From JALYLC01 sp963743275 (GTDB lineage: Bacteria > Actinomycetota > Thermoleophilia > Gaiellales > JALYLC01), in assembly GCA_963743275.1 (NCBI GenBank), contig CAVUPB010000008.1, forward strand, positions 992,001-1,056,000: 64,000 nt of DNA, given 5' to 3'. Within the stretch, counting starts at the first letter, position 1; the number at the start of each line of letters is the position of its first letter. The notes below the pieces were generated by a model. That model made no database searches, was not told the DNA's origin, and saw nothing but the letters and a program-made list of their open reading frames with translations. This document shows, in pieces, positions 41,915 to 50,343 of the stretch. The position numbers were made by a program, and so were the translations under genes.

Positions 41915-43173
41915 GTGCGAACGAGACCGTCTTCACCGTCGCCGGAACGCCGCTCGTGTTCGGCCCGGGCGCCGCGCTCGAGACCGGCTGGCACCTGCGC
42001 CAGGCCGGCGTCGAGCGGGCGCTCGTGGTGACCGACGCGCACCTCGCCGCGCTCGGGGTCATCGATCCCGTGGTCGCGGCGATCCGCGCGGCCGGCGTCG
42101 AGGCCGAGGTCTTCGACGGCAGCGGGGTCGAGCCCAGCGAGGCATCCGTGGCGCTCGCCGTCGCGGCCGCGCGCGAGGGCGGGTTCGACGGCTTCGTGGG
42201 GCTCGGCGGCGGATCGTCGATCGACACGGCCAAGATCGCCGCGCTGCTCGCGACGCACCCGGGCGGCATCTACGACTACCTCAACCCGCCGATCGGCAAG
42301 GGCACGCCGGTGCCCGGGCCGCTGCTGCCGCTCTTCGGCGTGCCGACGACCGGCGGGACGGGCGCCGAGGCCACGACCGTCGCGATCGTCGACCTGCCGT
42401 CCCACCACGTCAAGACGGGGATCTCGCACGCTCACCTGCGCCCGCTGCTCGGCATCGTCGACCCCGATCTCACGCTGACGGTGCCGCGGGCGGTCACGGC
42501 GGCGACCGGGCTCGACGTCCTCTGCCACGCGATCGAGTCGTACACCGCGGTCGCGTATGACGCGCGCCCGCGCGCCGAGACGCCGGCCGGCCGGCCGCCC
42601 TACCAGGGTGCGAACCCGGTCTCCGACGTCTGGAGCGAGCAGGCGATCCGCCTCGCGGGCGGTGCCCTGCGCCGGGCGATGGCCGACGGCGGCGATCACG
42701 AGGCGCGCACGGCCATGGCGCTCGCGGCCTCGGCGGCGGGCCGGGCGTTCGGGCAGGCGGGCGTGCACATCCCGCACGCCTGCTCGTATCCCGTGGCCGG
42801 GCTCAAGCACGAATGGAAGCCCCCCGGGTATCCGGGCGACGATCGCTTCGTGCCCCACGGCTTCGCGGTCGTCCTCACGGCGCCCGCGTCCTTCCGCTTC
42901 ACCGAACCGGCCGCGCCCGAGCGCCACCGCCGGGTCGCCGAGCTGCTCACCGGCGCGCCCGTCGAGGCGGACGACCACGACGCGCTGCCGCGCGCGTTCG
43001 AGCAGCTCATGCGCGACGTCGGGGCCCCCGCCGGGCTGCGCGAGCTCGGCTACGGCGAGGCCGACCTGCCCGAGCTCGTGGCGGGCGCCGTCAAGCAGCA
43101 GCGCCTGCTCGTCTGCACGCCCCGCCCGGTCGCGGAGGCCGATCTCGAGGCGATCCTGCGGGCCAGCCTGTGA
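41911..43173 (+). CDS. iron-containing alcohol dehydrogenase
   Basis: 420 residues, group III Fe-ADH. NAD domain with GVERALVVTDAHLAALG and GFDGFVGLGGGSSIDTAK, then FGVPTTGGTGAEATTVAIV, VDPDLTLTVPRAVTAATGLDVLCHAIESYTA (metal His) and HIPHACSYPVAG (second metal His). Such enzymes oxidise alcohols or hydroxy-acids, or reduce keto compounds. GTG 41911 overlaps the previous stop. The order beside MaoC and a lyase suggests it acts on the same carbon skeleton. Confidence 0.9.
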   Translation: MSANETVFTVAGTPLVFGPGAALETGWHLRQAGVERALVVTDAHLAALGVIDPVVAAIRAAGVEAEVFDGSGVEPSEASVALAVAAAREGGFDGFVGLGGGSSIDTAKIAALLATHPGGIYDYLNPPIGKGTPVPGPLLPLFGVPTTGGTGAEATTVAIVDLPSHHVKTGISHAHLRPLLGIVDPDLTLTVPRAVTAATGLDVLCHAIESYTAVAYDARPRAETPAGRPPYQGANPVSDVWSEQAIRLAGGALRRAMADGGDHEARTAMALAASAAGRAFGQAGVHIPHACSYPVAGLKHEWKPPGYPGDDRFVPHGFAVVLTAPASFRFTEPAAPERHRRVAELLTGAPVEADDHDALPRAFEQLMRDVGAPAGLRELGYGEADLPELVAGAVKQQRLLVCTPRPVAEADLEAILRASL

Positions 43174-43185
43174 CCGGCGGCGCGA

Positions 43186-43203
43186 AACGTCCGACCTATT
43201 CCG
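43186..43203. promoter_or_regulatory. GTC(C/T)GACCTATTCCG motif, copy 1
   Basis: AACGTCCGACCTATTCCG lies nine bases before the -35 box of the hydantoinase promoter. It matches 17 of 18 positions with 61651-61668. Probably the operator of a GntR-type regulator. Confidence 0.5.
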
Positions 43204-43211
43204 GAAGGATG

Positions 43212-43240
43212 TTGACCGCGGGACCCAAGGGCTCTATAAA
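43212..43240 (+). promoter_or_regulatory. internal promoter before hyuA
   Basis: TTGACC (43212-43217), a 17-base spacer and TATAAA (43235-43240), in the only AT-richer stretch of this operon. Expected start near 43247 gives a leader of about 63 bases to the hyuA ATG. Confidence 0.7.
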
Positions 43241-43309
43241 CGGCTGACGACGCGCGGCACCGCCGCGCCGCCTGGCCTTGCGACTGGCACACGACCAGAG
43301 GGAGATGGA

Positions 43310-45433
43310 ATGCGTCGAATCGGAGTCGACGTCGGCGGTACCTTCACCGACCTCATCTACATCGACGACGAGGCTGCGAAGGTCATCGTCCACAAGACCC
43401 CGTCGACGCCGGCCGATCCCTCGATCGGCACCGTCCAGGGCATCAGCGAGCTGTGCGCGATGGCCGGCATCGAGCCGTCGCAGCTCGACCAGGTCTTCCA
43501 CGGCACGACGGTCGCGACGAACATCGTGATCGAGCACAACGGCGCCAAGGTCGGGATGATCACGACCAAGGGCTACCGCGACATCCTGCACATCGCGCGC
43601 CACAAGAAGCCGATGAACTTCTCGCTCTGGCAGAACCTGCCCTGGCAGGCGCAGCCGATCGTGCGGCGCCGCTTCCGGCTGACCGTCGACGAGCGCATCG
43701 ACAAGGACGGCAACATCCTCATCCCGCTCGACGACGACGAGGTGCGCGCGCAGGTGCGCAAGCTCAAGGAGGCGCAGGTCGAGGCGGTCTCCGTGTGCCT
43801 GCTGTTCTCGTTCCTCAACCCCGAGCACGAGCAGCGCGTCGCCGCGATCGCGCGCGAGGAGTTCCCCGAGGCGTTCCTCTCGGTCTCGAGCGAGGTCATC
43901 CCGCAGTACCGCGAGTACGAGCGCTTCTCGACGGTCGGGCTGAACGCCTACGTCGGCCCGAAGGTGTCGAGCTACATCGGCCGCTTCGACGCCGCGCTGC
44001 GCGCGATGGGCGTCACGTCGGGTGTCCACCTGATGACCTCGGCGGCAGGCGTGGCGACGCCCAAGGGCGCCATGGAGAAGCCGGTCAACCTGCTCATGTC
44101 GGGCCCCATCGCCGGCGTCGTCGGCGGCATCTGGACGGGCCGGCAGTCGGGCGAGAGCAACGTGATCACGCTCGACGTCGGCGGGACATCGGCCGACATC
44201 GGCCTCGCGCAGGACGGCAAGCTGCGCATGAAGCACCTGCTCGACACGAAGGTCGGGCCCTACCAGGCGATGATCCCGATGGTCGACGTCGACACGATCG
44301 GCGCCGGCGGCGGCTCGATCGCCTACGTCGACACCGGCGGGATCTTCCGCGTCGGGCCGCGCTCGGCCGGCGCCGACCCGGGCCCGGTCGCGTACGGCCG
44401 CGGCGGCACCGAGCCGACGGCGACCGACGCGATGGTCGTGCTCGGCTGGCTGCGTCCGGAGCTGTTCCTCGGCGGCAAGATGGGGCTGCGCGAGGATCTC
44501 GCGCGCGCCGCCATCGACACGCATCTGGCGAGCAAGCTCGGCACGTCGATCGAAGACGCGGCGATGGGGGTCTACCGGATCCTCGTGCACTCCATGGTCG
44601 ACGCGATCGAGCAGGCCTCGGTGCGCAAGGGCTTCGACCCGCGCGAGTTCGTGCTCGTCGCCGAGGGCGGCGGCGGGCCGCTCTTCGCGCCCGAGATCGC
44701 GCCCGAGGTCGGCGTCAAGAACGTGCTCGTGCCGAGCTATCCGGGCATCACGGCGGCGCTCGGCCTGCTCACGACCGACATGGTCTACGAGTACGTGGCC
44801 ACGTCGTACGCGATGGCCTCCGCGCTCCGCTCCGACAGCGCCGCCTGTGCCGCACTCGAGGCGCAGTTCGCGAAGCTCCAGGCCGAGGCGCTCGCGCAGT
44901 TCGACGCCGACGGCGTCGATCGCAGCCAGGTGCGGATCGAGCACATCGCCGAGGCCCGTTACGAGGGCCAGGGGTACGAGCTGCGCATCGACGTCGGCTC
45001 CGGCTCGATCGACGCGGCCTGGATCGACGCGATGAAGGCCGCGTTCCACGACATCCACGAGCGCGAGTACTCGCGCCGCTTCGAGGACGCGGACGTGCAG
45101 ATCGCCAACGTCCGGGTACGCGCGGTCGGGATGATGCCGGGGCTCACGGCGCCGCAGGCCGCGCGCGGCGGCACGGCGCCGCCGGCAGAGGCCCACAAGC
45201 TCACGGCGGATGCCTGGTTCCGCGAGAAGAACGAGCTCAAGAAGTTCGCCACGGCGTTCTACGAGCGCACCGAGCTGCTCGCCGGCAACGTCGTCGAGGG
45301 GCCCGCGATCATCACGCAGTTCGACTCGACAAGCGTCATTCCGCCGGGCTTCACGTGCACGGTCGACGCTGTCGGCAACCTCGTCATCACCTACTCCGAG
45401 GCCGTCAAGCAGGCCGCGGAACGCGGACACTGA
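43310..45433 (+). CDS. hyuA: hydantoinase/oxoprolinase subunit A
   Basis: 707 residues, ATP-binding half of the HyuA/HyuB hydrolases, which open hydantoin, N-methylhydantoin, 5-oxoproline or caprolactam rings, or carboxylate ketones, with ATP. The ASKHA phosphate site RIGVDVGGTFTDLIYID is at residues 3-19; VFHGTTVATNIVIEH follows, then TLDVGGTSADIGLAQDG and a C-terminal domain with FDSTSVIPPGFTCTVD. ATG 43310 follows GAGGGAG. hyuB is the next gene. With the N-carbamoylsarcosine amidase-like gene downstream, an N-methylhydantoin-type substrate is a reasonable inference. Confidence 0.9.
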   Translation: MRRIGVDVGGTFTDLIYIDDEAAKVIVHKTPSTPADPSIGTVQGISELCAMAGIEPSQLDQVFHGTTVATNIVIEHNGAKVGMITTKGYRDILHIARHKKPMNFSLWQNLPWQAQPIVRRRFRLTVDERIDKDGNILIPLDDDEVRAQVRKLKEAQVEAVSVCLLFSFLNPEHEQRVAAIAREEFPEAFLSVSSEVIPQYREYERFSTVGLNAYVGPKVSSYIGRFDAALRAMGVTSGVHLMTSAAGVATPKGAMEKPVNLLMSGPIAGVVGGIWTGRQSGESNVITLDVGGTSADIGLAQDGKLRMKHLLDTKVGPYQAMIPMVDVDTIGAGGGSIAYVDTGGIFRVGPRSAGADPGPVAYGRGGTEPTATDAMVVLGWLRPELFLGGKMGLREDLARAAIDTHLASKLGTSIEDAAMGVYRILVHSMVDAIEQASVRKGFDPREFVLVAEGGGGPLFAPEIAPEVGVKNVLVPSYPGITAALGLLTTDMVYEYVATSYAMASALRSDSAACAALEAQFAKLQAEALAQFDADGVDRSQVRIEHIAEARYEGQGYELRIDVGSGSIDAAWIDAMKAAFHDIHEREYSRRFEDADVQIANVRVRAVGMMPGLTAPQAARGGTAPPAEAHKLTADAWFREKNELKKFATAFYERTELLAGNVVEGPAIITQFDSTSVIPPGFTCTVDAVGNLVITYSEAVKQAAERGH

Positions 45434-45449
45434 GAGAAAGAGGTCAACC

Positions 45450-47339
45450 ATGGCTGATCTGCCTGAAGTCGGTGTCTCTCCCGGCCCTCCCCAGCGCAAG
45501 CGCGTCGACGTCGACCCCATCACCCTGCGCGTGCTCGGCGGCGCCTTCGACGCCATCGCCCAGGAGATGGCCGGCGTCCTCTTCCGCATGAGCTACAGCT
45601 CGATCATCCGCGAGTCCGAGGACCTCGGCGCGGGCCTCTTCGACCCCGACGGGCGCGAGCTGTGCGAGTCGGAGTCGACGCCGATGCACATCGGCTCGCT
45701 GCCCTGGTACATCCGCGGGTTCCTCCAGCGCATCAAGAAGGAGGAGCTCAAGGAGGGGGACGTGATCATCCACAACCACCCCTACCTGGGCGCGTCGCAC
45801 ACGCCGGACATCGCCGTCGCGGTGCCGATCCTGTGGGAGGGCGAGCTGATCGGCTTCGCGGCCGTGACCGCCCACGTGCTCGACGTCGGCGGCTCCTACC
45901 CCGGCATCAACGCCGACTCCTTCGACATGTACGCGGAGTCCAAGATCTACAACGGGCTCAAGTGGTACAACGAGGGCGTCCTCAACGAGGACCTCGACCG
46001 GATGGTCTTCGACAACGTGCGCACGGAGACCATGAACCGCGGCGACATGAACGCGATGATGGCCGCCTGCATCCTCGGGCGCGACCGCTTCTACCGCCTG
46101 CTCGAGAAGTACGGCGCCGACATCTGCATGTCGTCGGCCTACGACTGGATGGACTACTCCGAGAAGCGCCTGCGCGCCGAGATCACGAAGCTGCCCGACG
46201 GCGAGTACGTGGCCCCGACGGCGTGGCTCGACGACGACGGGCGCAATCGCGACGTGCGGCTGCGGGTCGAGACGAAGATCATCGTCCAGGGCGACCACAT
46301 CACGATCGACCTGACGGGCTCGAACGCCGAGGTGCCGACGGGCTACAACGTGCCCTTCGAGGGGTCGCTGCTGGTCGGGGCGTACTTCGCGATACGCACG
46401 CTGCTGCTCGACCAGGACCGGCTCGACGAGCCGGTGCCGCAGAACGACGGGATCTTCCGCTGCGTCACCGTGGTCGCGCCCAAGGGCACGATCTTCAACC
46501 CGAACTTCCCGCGCGCGTGCTTCTCGCGCTTCTGCCAGGTCCAGCGGGTCGTCGACAACACGATCGTCGCGCTCTCGACCGTCGTCCCCGATCTCGTCAC
46601 CGCCGGCAACTCCGCGGCGCTGCACTTCTGCTCCTACGCCGGGTTCATCCCCGAGAAGGGCGAGTACTGGCTCTACCTCGAGGTCGACGAGGGCAGCTAC
46701 GGCGGCCGCAAGGGCCGCGACGGCATGGACTCGGTCGACTGCCTGATGGCGAACACGCGCAACAATCCCATCGAGGAGCTCGACATGCGCTTCCCGATGC
46801 GCTGCGACCGCTACGAGCTGCGCGACGATCCGGCCGCGCCCGGCCAGTGGCGCGGCGGCATCGGCATCGTGCGCAAGAACCGCTTCCTCGAGCCCGGCGT
46901 GTACTCCTGCGAGGGCGACCGCCACACCGATCCGCCGCGCGGCATCTTCGGCGGCTACGACGGCCTCACGGGCAAGACGACCTTCATCGACAAGGACGGC
47001 AACGAGCGCGACATCCCCGCCAAGGTGACCGGCTTCCTGTGCGGCGCGGGCGAGGTCATCCAGCTCACCGAGCCCAACTCGGGCGGCTACGGGAACCCGC
47101 TCGACCGCGAGCCGCACATGGTGCTCGAGGACGTGCTCGACGACTTCACGAGTATCGAGCTGGCGCGCGAGGCCTACGGCGTCGTCATCTCGGACGCGCT
47201 CGAGATCGACGAGGCCGCCACCCAGGCGCTGCGCGCGAAGCTGCGCGACGAGCGCGGGGCGGACTTCCAGGGCGAGCTGCTCACGCTCGTCTCGACGCCG
47301 CACCCGATGGCGATCTCGCCCTACTCGAAGGCCACGTGA
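45450..47339 (+). CDS. hyuB: hydantoinase/oxoprolinase subunit B
   Basis: 629 residues, partner of HyuA. It opens DPITLRVLGGAFDAIAQEMAGVLFRMSYSSIIRESEDLGAGLFD, with VIIHNHPYLGASHTPDIAVAVPI, IDLTGSNAEVPTGYNVPFEGS and a C-terminal GGYGNPLDR. This is the full-length family pattern. ATG 45450 follows AGAAAGAGG, and 16 bases separate it from the hyuA stop. Its own stop overlaps the next gene (GTGA), so subunits and hydrolase are made together. Confidence 0.9.
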   Translation: MADLPEVGVSPGPPQRKRVDVDPITLRVLGGAFDAIAQEMAGVLFRMSYSSIIRESEDLGAGLFDPDGRELCESESTPMHIGSLPWYIRGFLQRIKKEELKEGDVIIHNHPYLGASHTPDIAVAVPILWEGELIGFAAVTAHVLDVGGSYPGINADSFDMYAESKIYNGLKWYNEGVLNEDLDRMVFDNVRTETMNRGDMNAMMAACILGRDRFYRLLEKYGADICMSSAYDWMDYSEKRLRAEITKLPDGEYVAPTAWLDDDGRNRDVRLRVETKIIVQGDHITIDLTGSNAEVPTGYNVPFEGSLLVGAYFAIRTLLLDQDRLDEPVPQNDGIFRCVTVVAPKGTIFNPNFPRACFSRFCQVQRVVDNTIVALSTVVPDLVTAGNSAALHFCSYAGFIPEKGEYWLYLEVDEGSYGGRKGRDGMDSVDCLMANTRNNPIEELDMRFPMRCDRYELRDDPAAPGQWRGGIGIVRKNRFLEPGVYSCEGDRHTDPPRGIFGGYDGLTGKTTFIDKDGNERDIPAKVTGFLCGAGEVIQLTEPNSGGYGNPLDREPHMVLEDVLDDFTSIELAREAYGVVISDALEIDEAATQALRAKLRDERGADFQGELLTLVSTPHPMAISPYSKAT

Positions 47340-47965
47340 CGGACGAGCAGGCGTATGGCGTCTACGGACGCGGGACGGTCGAGCCCGGCGACCGTCCCGC
47401 GATCCTCGTCGTCGACTACCAGAAGGCGTTCACGACGAACGGGCTCGGCATGGGCGGCTCGCCCCTGATCGAGCGCGGCGTCGCCGGCGCGGCCCGGCTC
47501 CTGAAGGTCGCCCGCGCGACCGGCGTGCCCGTGTTCCAGTTCCACGTCGCGTTCGGGCCGGCCGAGGGCGGCCTCGGCCTCTGGGCCACCAAGGTGCCGA
47601 AGCTCGGCGAGATCATCGCCGGGTCGCGCTGGGCCGAGATCGACGAGCGCGTCTACGACCCGTCCGACGCCGTGATGGCGAAGAAATGGCCCTCGGTCTT
47701 CGCGGGCACGCCGCTGACGGCGCTGCTGAACGCGCAGCGCGTCGACACGGTCATCGTCACGGGCTGCACGACGTCGGGCTGCGTGCGCGCCACGATCGTC
47801 GACGCGTTCTCGAACGGCTTCCTCACGCTCGTGCCCGAGGACGCGGTCGGCGACCAGGCGCAGGGCCCGCACGACGCGAACCTGCTCGACTGCCAGCGGC
47901 GCTACTGCGAGGTCACCACGACCGACGCGTGCATCGAGTACCTGCAGCGGCGCACCGCGGCGTGA
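47336..47965 (+). CDS. isochorismatase-like cysteine hydrolase, N-carbamoylsarcosine amidase type
   Basis: 209 residues. Catalytic triad of the family: Asp in AILVVDYQKAF, Lys in VMAKKWPSVFAGTPL, and Cys in VTGCTTSGCVRATIVDAFSNGF. The stretch GLWATKVPKLGEIIAGSRWAEIDERV is like that of Arthrobacter N-carbamoylsarcosine amidase, which splits N-carbamoylsarcosine to sarcosine, CO2 and NH3. Together with HyuA/HyuB it could complete ring opening and decarbamoylation, as in the N-methylhydantoin route of creatinine breakdown. Other amides (maleamate, nicotinamide) remain possible. GTG 47336. Confidence 0.8.
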   Translation: MTDEQAYGVYGRGTVEPGDRPAILVVDYQKAFTTNGLGMGGSPLIERGVAGAARLLKVARATGVPVFQFHVAFGPAEGGLGLWATKVPKLGEIIAGSRWAEIDERVYDPSDAVMAKKWPSVFAGTPLTALLNAQRVDTVIVTGCTTSGCVRATIVDAFSNGFLTLVPEDAVGDQAQGPHDANLLDCQRRYCEVTTTDACIEYLQRRTAA

Positions 47966-49173
47966 GGCGCCCGCCGCTCGAGGACGTGACGATCGTCGCG
48001 ATCGAGCAGTACGGGGCCGGGCCGTGGGGCAGCGTCCACCTCGCCGACCTCGGCGCCGACGTCATCAAGATCGAGGATCCGCGCAGCCGCGGCGACGTCG
48101 GCCGCTACGTGCCGCCGTTCCAGGAGGGCGAGGACTCGCTCTTCTTCGAGACGTTCTGCCACAACAAGCGCAGCGTCTCGCTCGACCTCACGCACCCCGA
48201 GGCCCGGCCGGTCTTCGAGGATCTCGTGCGTGCGGCCGACGCGGTCTACAGCAACCTGCGCGGCGACGGCCCCGAGAAGCTCCGCATCCGCTATCCCGAC
48301 CTCGAGGGCGTCAACCCGGCGATCGTGTGCTGCTCGCTGACGGGCTTCGGCATGACGGGGCCGCGCGCGGCGGAGGGCGGCTACGACTACATCCTGCAGG
48401 GCTACGCCGGGTGGATGTCGCTGACCGGCGAGCCCGACGGGCCGCCCGAGAAGACCGGCCTCTCGCTCGTCGACATGGCCACCGGGTATGCCGCGGCGCT
48501 CGCGCTGATGTGCGCGCTCTGGGGCGCTCGGCGCGACGGCGTCGGCTGCGACTGCGACATCTCGCTCTTCGAGACGGCGATGAACCTCAACATGTACGTC
48601 TCGACCTGGCACCTCTCGCGCGGCTACGAGCCGCAGCGCATGGCGAGCTCGGCGCATCCGTCGATCGTGCCGTTCCAGAACTTCGCCACCGCCGACGGCT
48701 GGATCGTGATCGCGTGCGCGAAGGACAAGTTCTTCGACCTCCTGTGCGACGCGCTCGGGCTCGGGTGGATGACGTCCGACCCGCGCTACTCGAAGATGGC
48801 GGCACGGCATCGGCACCGCGAGGCCTGCGTGGGCGAGATCGCCGCCGTGCTCGCGACGGACGGCTCGGCGGCGTGGCTCGAGCGCCTGCGCGCCGCCGGC
48901 GTCCCGTGCGGCCCGGTCAACGACATGGCGGGAGCCGTGAGCGACCCGCAGACGCTCGCGCGCGACCTGATCGCCGAGACCGAGCACCCCGTGCTCGGCA
49001 CCGTGCGCCAGATCCGCTCGCCGCTGCGCGTCGACGGCCGGCTGACGGAGTTGCGCGCCGCGCCGAAGCGCGGCGAGCACACGCGCGAGGTGCTCGTCGG
49101 GCGCTGTGGCTATGCGGATGCCGACGTCGACCGCCTCGCCGAGACGGGCGTGTTCGGCGACGTCGCGGTGTAG
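47962..49173 (+). CDS. CaiB/BaiF family (class III) CoA transferase
   Basis: 403 residues. Class III pattern: GAGPWGSVHLADLGADVIKIEDPRSRGDVGRYVPP, NKRSVSLDLTHPEARPVFEDLVRAADAVYSNLRGDGPEKL (the family catalytic Asp lies before this, near 169 in the usual fold), GYDYILQGYAGWMSLTGEPDGPP, and GVPCGPVNDMAGAVSDPQ. It moves CoA between carboxylic acids. GTG 47962 overlaps the previous stop. It ends at 49173, directly against the stop of the opposing TIM-barrel gene with no base between. Confidence 0.88.
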   Translation: MRRPPLEDVTIVAIEQYGAGPWGSVHLADLGADVIKIEDPRSRGDVGRYVPPFQEGEDSLFFETFCHNKRSVSLDLTHPEARPVFEDLVRAADAVYSNLRGDGPEKLRIRYPDLEGVNPAIVCCSLTGFGMTGPRAAEGGYDYILQGYAGWMSLTGEPDGPPEKTGLSLVDMATGYAAALALMCALWGARRDGVGCDCDISLFETAMNLNMYVSTWHLSRGYEPQRMASSAHPSIVPFQNFATADGWIVIACAKDKFFDLLCDALGLGWMTSDPRYSKMAARHRHREACVGEIAAVLATDGSAAWLERLRAAGVPCGPVNDMAGAVSDPQTLARDLIAETEHPVLGTVRQIRSPLRVDGRLTELRAAPKRGEHTREVLVGRCGYADADVDRLAETGVFGDVAV

Positions 49174-50022
49174 TTAGCCCGCGGCCTCGAGGCGCGCCCA
49201 GATCTCGAGCGCGAACGAGCGGAGCTGCAGCGCCTCGGCCCAGCGGTCGGAGAGCTCCTCGCCGGACCGTCCCGTCATCGCATACCACTCGGGCGGCCCG
49301 AGCTCGGTCATGAACGTGAGCGTCGCGTCCGGCGCCGAGCGCGCGCGGAAGCGCCGGAAGCCCTCCTCCCACCACGATCCGAAGAGCTCGAGCCACGGCC
49401 GGTGGTGCGGGAAGCTGATCTGCAGCTGCACCTGCTCGCGCGACGCGACGCGACCGTGGAAGGCGCTCGCCCGGTCGAGGATGCGGTGGATCAGCGCGTG
49501 ATTCGTCTCGTCGACCGGCCACTCGAACTCGCGGCCCACGACGAAGTGCGAGAGGTCGGCGGTGACGCGCAGCGACGGCACCGCGTCGAGCAGCTGGAGC
49601 GTGAACAGGAGATCGGTCGTCATGCGGTCGCGGTGCGTCTCCACGTAGAGCTCGACGCCGGCGGCCGCCGCGAGCTCCTGCCAGCCGTGCACGTAGGGGA
49701 GGCACTCGGCCACCGTGAAGGGGCGCACGTTCGGCTGCAGGTTGACGTGGTCGACGTGCTCCCGGCCGACACGGGCGACCCCGGCGAGCACCGGCTTCAG
49801 ATCGTCGACGGTGCGCGGGAAGCAGAGCGCGGCGATCTTGAGGCCGGACTCGATCGCGAGCGCGCAGACGTCCATCGGCGCGTCGGGCAGGAACTCGACG
49901 CCGACGCCGTGGAACCCCGCGCCGGCGATGCGCGCGATCTGCTCCTCCCGCGACCACTCGCGGCCGGCGTTCATCGGCAGGCGCTCCATCGCCCACAGCG
50001 ACTGGAAGATCTGCAGCTCCAC
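49174..50022 (-). CDS. sugar phosphate isomerase/epimerase-like TIM-barrel protein
   Basis: 282 residues, xylose-isomerase-like (AP endonuclease 2) barrel: LQIFQSLWAMERLP, IARIAGAGFHGVGVEFLPD, HVDHVNLQPNVRPFTVAECLPYVHGWQELAAAAGVELYVETHRDRMTTDLLFTLQLLDAVPSLRVTADLSHFVVG, with metal-type Glu, Asp and His. Members isomerise, epimerise or dehydrate sugars and inositols (IolE/IolI-like). GTG 50022, three bases after the Rieske stop. Last gene of the 12-gene operon. Substrate unknown. Confidence 0.75.
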   Translation of the reverse strand: MELQIFQSLWAMERLPMNAGREWSREEQIARIAGAGFHGVGVEFLPDAPMDVCALAIESGLKIAALCFPRTVDDLKPVLAGVARVGREHVDHVNLQPNVRPFTVAECLPYVHGWQELAAAAGVELYVETHRDRMTTDLLFTLQLLDAVPSLRVTADLSHFVVGREFEWPVDETNHALIHRILDRASAFHGRVASREQVQLQISFPHHRPWLELFGSWWEEGFRRFRARSAPDATLTFMTELGPPEWYAMTGRSGEELSDRWAEALQLRSFALEIWARLEAAG

Positions 50023-50025
50023 GCC

Positions 50026-50343
50026 TCAGACCTCCTCGGCACCGAGGTCGACCACCGCGCCGTCGCCCACGCGCGTGACGGGGAACGTCCTCAGCGGGAC
50101 GTACGCCGGACCGCCGATCGGCTCGCCGCTGCGCATGTCGAACTCCGCGCCGTGGCAGCCGCAGACGACGGTCCGCCCCTCGAGGTAGCCCTCCTCCGAG
50201 AGCGAGCACTCCTCGTGCGTGCACGTGTCCTCGAACGCGTAGAGCGCGTCCCCGGCGTTCGCGAGCGCGATGCGGACGCCGCCGGACTCGGCACTCGCCA
50301 TGGCGCCCTCCCCGGGGCAGTCCGCGAAGTGCAGCTCGCTCAC
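50026..50343 (-). CDS. Rieske [2Fe-2S] ferredoxin
   Basis: 105 residues, soluble Rieske-type ferredoxin of the kind that feeds dioxygenases. Ligand motif CTH at 41-43 and CGCH at 61-64 give the two Cys and two His. It has no membrane anchor or oxygenase domain. GTG 50343 overlaps the P450 stop (GTGA), so it is the likely electron donor to that P450. A Rieske protein in place of the usual 3Fe-4S/2Fe-2S ferredoxin of bacterial P450s is uncommon. No dedicated reductase is seen in this operon. Confidence 0.9.
   Translation of the reverse strand: MSELHFADCPGEGAMASAESGGVRIALANAGDALYAFEDTCTHEECSLSEEGYLEGRTVVCGCHGAEFDMRSGEPIGGPAYVPLRTFPVTRVGDGAVVDLGAEEV

Noticed and set aside
43196..45589. A 797-codon minus-strand frame over hyuA
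   Set aside because: Shadow of hyuA, no motifs, no ribosome site.
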